Part shown: piece after piece, positions 61,300 through 64,000 of the stretch
Position numbering within the stretch: position 1 is the stretch's first letter
Layout: each line of letters starts with the position of its first letter
NCBI RefSeq assembly: GCF_017591435.1
Contig: NC_059278.1
Span: 8,641,450 to 8,705,449 of the forward strand
DNA length: 64,000 bases
Direction of reading: 5' to 3'
Origin: Portunus trituberculatus
Lineage: Eukaryota > Arthropoda > Malacostraca > Decapoda > Portunidae
The notes under the pieces: generated by a model
What the model was told of the DNA's origin: nothing
Seen by the model: only the letters and a program-made list of their open reading frames with translations
Database searches by the model: none
Program-made: the position numbers and the translations under genes

Positions 61300-61405
61300 C
61301 GCTTTTGCACTTTTTGGAGAGCCAGCACTCAAGTGGGCCTTTTTCTTGAATCCTTTCTTTTTTTGCCCTTGGCTGGGCCTCTTCCCTACGTAAAAAAAAA
61401 AAAAA
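60378..61405 (+). mobile_element. LINE-B: 5'-truncated relative of LINE-A, inserted in LINE-E
   Basis: Starts inside the RT domain (CTATTAATAGTGGAGTTCC, matching LINE-A near 17625 on the minus strand). It runs to the same 3' end as LINE-A and a 13-base A tail at 61393-61405. It interrupts LINE-E coding sequence, so it is younger than LINE-E. A diverged flank match (GTCCTCATGTAAAT before, GGACTTCATTTAAAG after) could be an old target duplication, but it has several mismatches. Confidence 0.92.
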
Positions 61406-61887
61406 CACTTGGACTTCATTTAAAGACTGCTTTGTTCTTTAAAATTATATAAGGAAATTATTCACCTCGCATAGGATTAACATTAGTAAATTGAGAACTA
61501 ATAATCATGGATTACCTATTATAACGGGTAGGAGATATACTGGAATCCCAAGAGAACAGGATTTGTAATAACTAATAAGTATAATAATAATGTTATAGAG
61601 GATGAGATTCATGTTTTGTTTGACTGTAACGATAACGAAATAAAAGAAGGACAAATTACTTACCCAAATATTTCAGAAATAATCAAACCAGGTATAAATT
61701 TGTAGAGTTATTACAAAGTGACAGATAAACGATACTACACAGCTTAGTAGTATTTATTAAGTCTGTACTTAATATTTTTCGATAATGTGTAATGTGTACA
61801 GAGAGTCATTGGGTGAATTTATAATATATATTTCATATGGAAGCTTTGCTCCATACTTTGTCCAAAAGTCTCAGCATAATAGTAAAC

Positions 61888-62115
<228 letters not shown>

Positions 62116-62261
62116 AAATGTTCGTATTAAGTTCCATAAATCATATATATTTCTAAATTACATTGCATTCTCATTATAATTGCCGCTGTATTCATTAGTG
62201 TATCAGTATTTGACTCTACCATAGCATGTTATTGACCTGTGGTAAATATATTTTCTTTCAG

Positions 62262-62408
62262 TTTGTGTCCGTTTGCTTACAAAGGACACCAGTAACACCT
62301 TCACTCAAACACAGGGAATGGCACTTGTAAGACTGACAAGTTCTTGCAGTTTCTCTCATATTCTTATGGGTCTTATCTCTGCTATCGCTGCAACACACAT
62401 GGCGGGGG
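62262..62408 (+). CDS. Candidate host exon: possible 5' exon encoding a signal peptide
   Basis: A pyrimidine-rich TATTTTCTTTCAG acceptor ends at 62261 and a strong donor, GGGGTGAGT, follows 62408. Between them an ATG at 62318 has G at -3 and G at +4. It opens a frame of 30 codons plus one base: MALVRLTSSC, then a hydrophobic stretch (HILMGLISAIAATHMAG). That fits a secretory signal peptide: short basic start, hydrophobic core, small residues near the end. No downstream exon is identifiable in the window and no family can be named. It could equally be chance in 64 kb. An alternative donor-like CTTGTAAGA lies inside at 62326-62334. Confidence 0.25.
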
Positions 62409-62822
62409 GTGAGTACCTATAAACTTTAAAGATTTCTTATGTATGTTTCACTTCTTCCTCTGTATCTTTTCATTACTTATATGTCTTTCTTATATATTTT
62501 TCTCATGTATCTTTTACTTCTGATGTATCTTTCACTTCTGTATTGTCGTTGCCTCCTTTCTACGTCACCTGCTGTGGACCAGGAAGGTGAGCAGGTAAAC
62601 AGGCAAACAGATAAGCAGGTCAGAAGGTAGGTTTCTGCTCCTAAAATCTGCCAGTATATTTCCAATGGCTCTTAATAGTAAGTAGATGGTAAATGTGTCT
62701 TGATCACCTCCCCTTCATTCCTTGCACAGAAAAAGGCAAGGGTTTATAGTACAAGGGGATCATTTCATGTTTAGCCTCTTTCTTTTCAATTGTTATCTCT
62801 CTTTCGCTCTGCTTTTTATCCC
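62409..62822. other. No gene seen
   Basis: T-rich start with repeated ATGTATCTTT/CACTTCT phrases (62440-62545). A donor-like AAGGTGAGC lies near 62584, without a supported exon. Confidence 0.4.
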
Positions 62823-63150
62823 TGTGACATGTGTCGTTGTTTTGGCAGCACGAGTTTCACAGTAAAATCTTTTCAATTCCAGTAAAGGTATGCCGACATC
62901 TGTGCAGTCAACGGTTTTATCCATTATTACATCCCTTATACCTCCCTGTCTTTCTTGTGATACGTCGCTGCATGAGAGGGTGAATTTCACGGTCACATCT
63001 CTTCAATTCCTTATACAGAAGATCTTGGTGACATCTCATGCATAACCTCCAATGCTCCTTGTCGCAGTATCACGAGTTTGTCCCTTTTACTTTGCCCTTT
63101 TCTTGTGACAGGTGTCCTTATTTTGGCCCCAGCTTGAATTTCCTGAAAGT
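62823..63150 (+). repeat. Decayed tandem repeat, ~133-148 bp, about 2.3 units
   Basis: Units start TGTGAYANGTGTC near 62823, 62956 and 63104. Units 1 and 2 also share TTTCACRGTMAMATCTYTTCAATTCC and GACATCTNNTGCA in the same order. Confidence 0.6.
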
Positions 63151-64000
63151 TGTAGTAGCGTTTGTTGGGTGGACGCGATGGTGGCGGCAGGTCGGCGCGT
63201 CTCGGGGAGGAAGAGCTCGGTGCATTAGACGCGACAGAGGAGCCACATACCAGGGTGAAAGGCATGCGTCAGGAGAGCCTTTGTTTCCTTGGTCTAAACT
63301 GAGGCGCCGTAATGGCCGAAACACGCTAACAGGAGAGCCAAAGTGGACAAAGGTAGCGGGTCACTGGAATTCTCTCTTTTTTTTCCGGTACCTGTCTTCA
63401 GTACAAAACTCGCCCAGGTATTAGCGCAGCTCCTAACATGTGCTGGAGCCGCAGTTTGGTATCAGTAGGCCAGTACACGTACATATGCATGCATAACCTA
63501 GTTCAGAGTTTCCGTACCTGCCGTAGTAATTAAAAGTGAGAGATGGCACAGTTCAGTTATTACGTGGAGTTGCGGCAGAGTTTAAGACAGGAAGGATGCG
63601 CTCGCGGAACTTGTGTGCTTGAGGGACGTGGAGGGAAGGAAAATGAGAAACAGAAATTCGTGTTTCTTTTTCTCTTATTTCATCGAGATTACCATACCTT
63701 TTAGATGAAAAGAATACTCGTGTATGTAATTGTGATTATTCGCTTTGCATTAAGGCGTTCTTTGAAAAAAAAAGACAGCTTCCAAGAAAGTCGAGTGTCT
63801 CCCGAGTCAGGAGGTCCTTAATATAACACCCGGATTTAAGAAAGTGTTCCATATTTCATGCAGTGTTAATTCAGCCACGTTTTGATGCAAAAGTATATAG
63901 ATATATTTGAAAAAAAAATGACAAAAAGCATCCAAAAGTATAGTTTTTCTGTAACTTTTTTTCTTTTTAAGAGAAATGTGGAGTATATCATTTTCAAAAT
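63151..64000. other. No gene seen; GC-rich patch then AT-rich
   Basis: GC-rich at 63170-63350, with open frames on both strands but no domain. AT-rich to the window end. Confidence 0.45.

Larger units (their letters stand above)
57630..61785 (+). mobile_element. LINE-E: old non-LTR retrotransposon split by two later insertions
   Basis: Plus-strand LINE without its endonuclease part. Three segments belong together: 57630-58773, 59580-60377 and about 61406-61785. They are separated by a solo LTR (58774-59579) and by LINE-B (60378-61405). The coding order is continuous across the gaps, running from RT fingers and palm to thumb and to a C-terminal region ending near 61785. Many frameshifts and stops make it older than LINE-B. 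It ends about 105 bp before a 224-bp (TC)n tract. The clade is not assigned: the motifs differ from LINE-A/B, C and D. Confidence 0.88.
57780..61785 (+). pseudogene. LINE-E reverse transcriptase, disrupted
   Basis: Motifs in order, in changing frames: LRTVRTKDSRLYWKIL (57800-57860); NNKAAGIDRI (about 58045); NYRGITLQSCLEKLF (about 58210-58270); VDYTKAFDLV with the first catalytic aspartate (about 58445); GVRQEENLSPLLFSFYVNDI (about 58615-58675); and Tyr-Ala codons at 58768-58773, where the solo LTR enters. After the LTR come Asp-Asp codons and TVILAESE (59585-59614), WKLDINCKKTKTT (about 59660), LPILTYGCEVWGF (about 59925), and THLNVHKTT-like sequence (about 60020). Then LINE-B intervenes. 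After it come NNHGLPIITGRRYTGIPRE (about 61500), DEIHVLFDC (about 61600), and VELLQSD...SLVVFIKSVL to the stop at 61783. Each layer of damage is independent, and the gene is dead. Confidence 0.88.

Noticed and set aside
63038..63424. 128-codon plus-strand frame in a GC-rich patch
   Set aside because: No domain, and it overlaps the decayed tandem repeat; opposite strand is equally open.

Overview
This window looks like intergenic or intronic DNA from an arthropod genome, most likely a decapod crustacean. That placement is inference. It rests on very dense long dinucleotide microsatellites, several families of non-LTR retrotransposon (LINE) wreckage, tRNA-derived SINEs, and a short TTAGG run. 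There are no bacterial-style genes. Most long open frames are simply microsatellites read as codons (SLSL, RERE, HTHT, CVCV) or purine-rich strands with few stops. By hand tally, simple repeats cover about 7.4 kb, roughly 11-12% of the window. I found no intact protein-coding gene and only one candidate host exon (62262-62408, +).

Layout. 0-9 kb: many (GA)n and (CA)n tracts, a 122-bp-period compound minisatellite (4080-4413), an antisense tRNA-derived SINE with a poly(A) tail (4601-4925), and two decayed tandem arrays (7360-7640 and 8830-9395). 9-16 kb: a TTGGC pentamer array, a LINE 3' end running into a ~500 bp (ATT)n tract, and pyrimidine/purine tracts. 16.5-18.5 kb: LINE-A, a 5'-truncated jockey/CR1-like element on the minus strand. 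20-29 kb: microsatellites, a tRNA-Val-like SINE set inside (AC)n (23362-23650), a purine-rich block, and a decayed tandem array (26090-27080). 29.5-30.9 kb: LINE-D, sitting inside a (TC)n tract whose right part is a pure 361-bp run. 32.9-33.9 kb: LINE-C, which carries an RNase H domain. 35-38 kb: very long (CT)n tracts and a LINE tail held between two (TC)n tracts. 40-42 kb: a second (AC)-embedded SINE and a 20-bp minisatellite. 44-56 kb: pyrimidine-rich DNA with another SINE family (45935-46168) and a decayed SINE (49430-49600). 56.9-61.8 kb: two head-to-tail SINEs, then LINE-E. LINE-E is split by a solo LTR (58774-59579, 5-bp target duplication) and by LINE-B (60378-61405), a close relative of LINE-A. 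61.9-64 kb: a 224-bp (TC)n tract, the candidate exon, and a three-unit decayed repeat.

The main theme is the link between retroelements and simple repeats. All four well-preserved copies of the tRNA-Val SINE lie between (AC)n tracts of the same strand. LINE-D and the 37.2-kb LINE tail lie between (TC)n tracts of the same strand. Three LINE-like 3' ends run straight into microsatellites. This points to retrotransposition into, or seeding of, microsatellites. The nested region at 57.6-61.8 kb gives a readable order of insertions.
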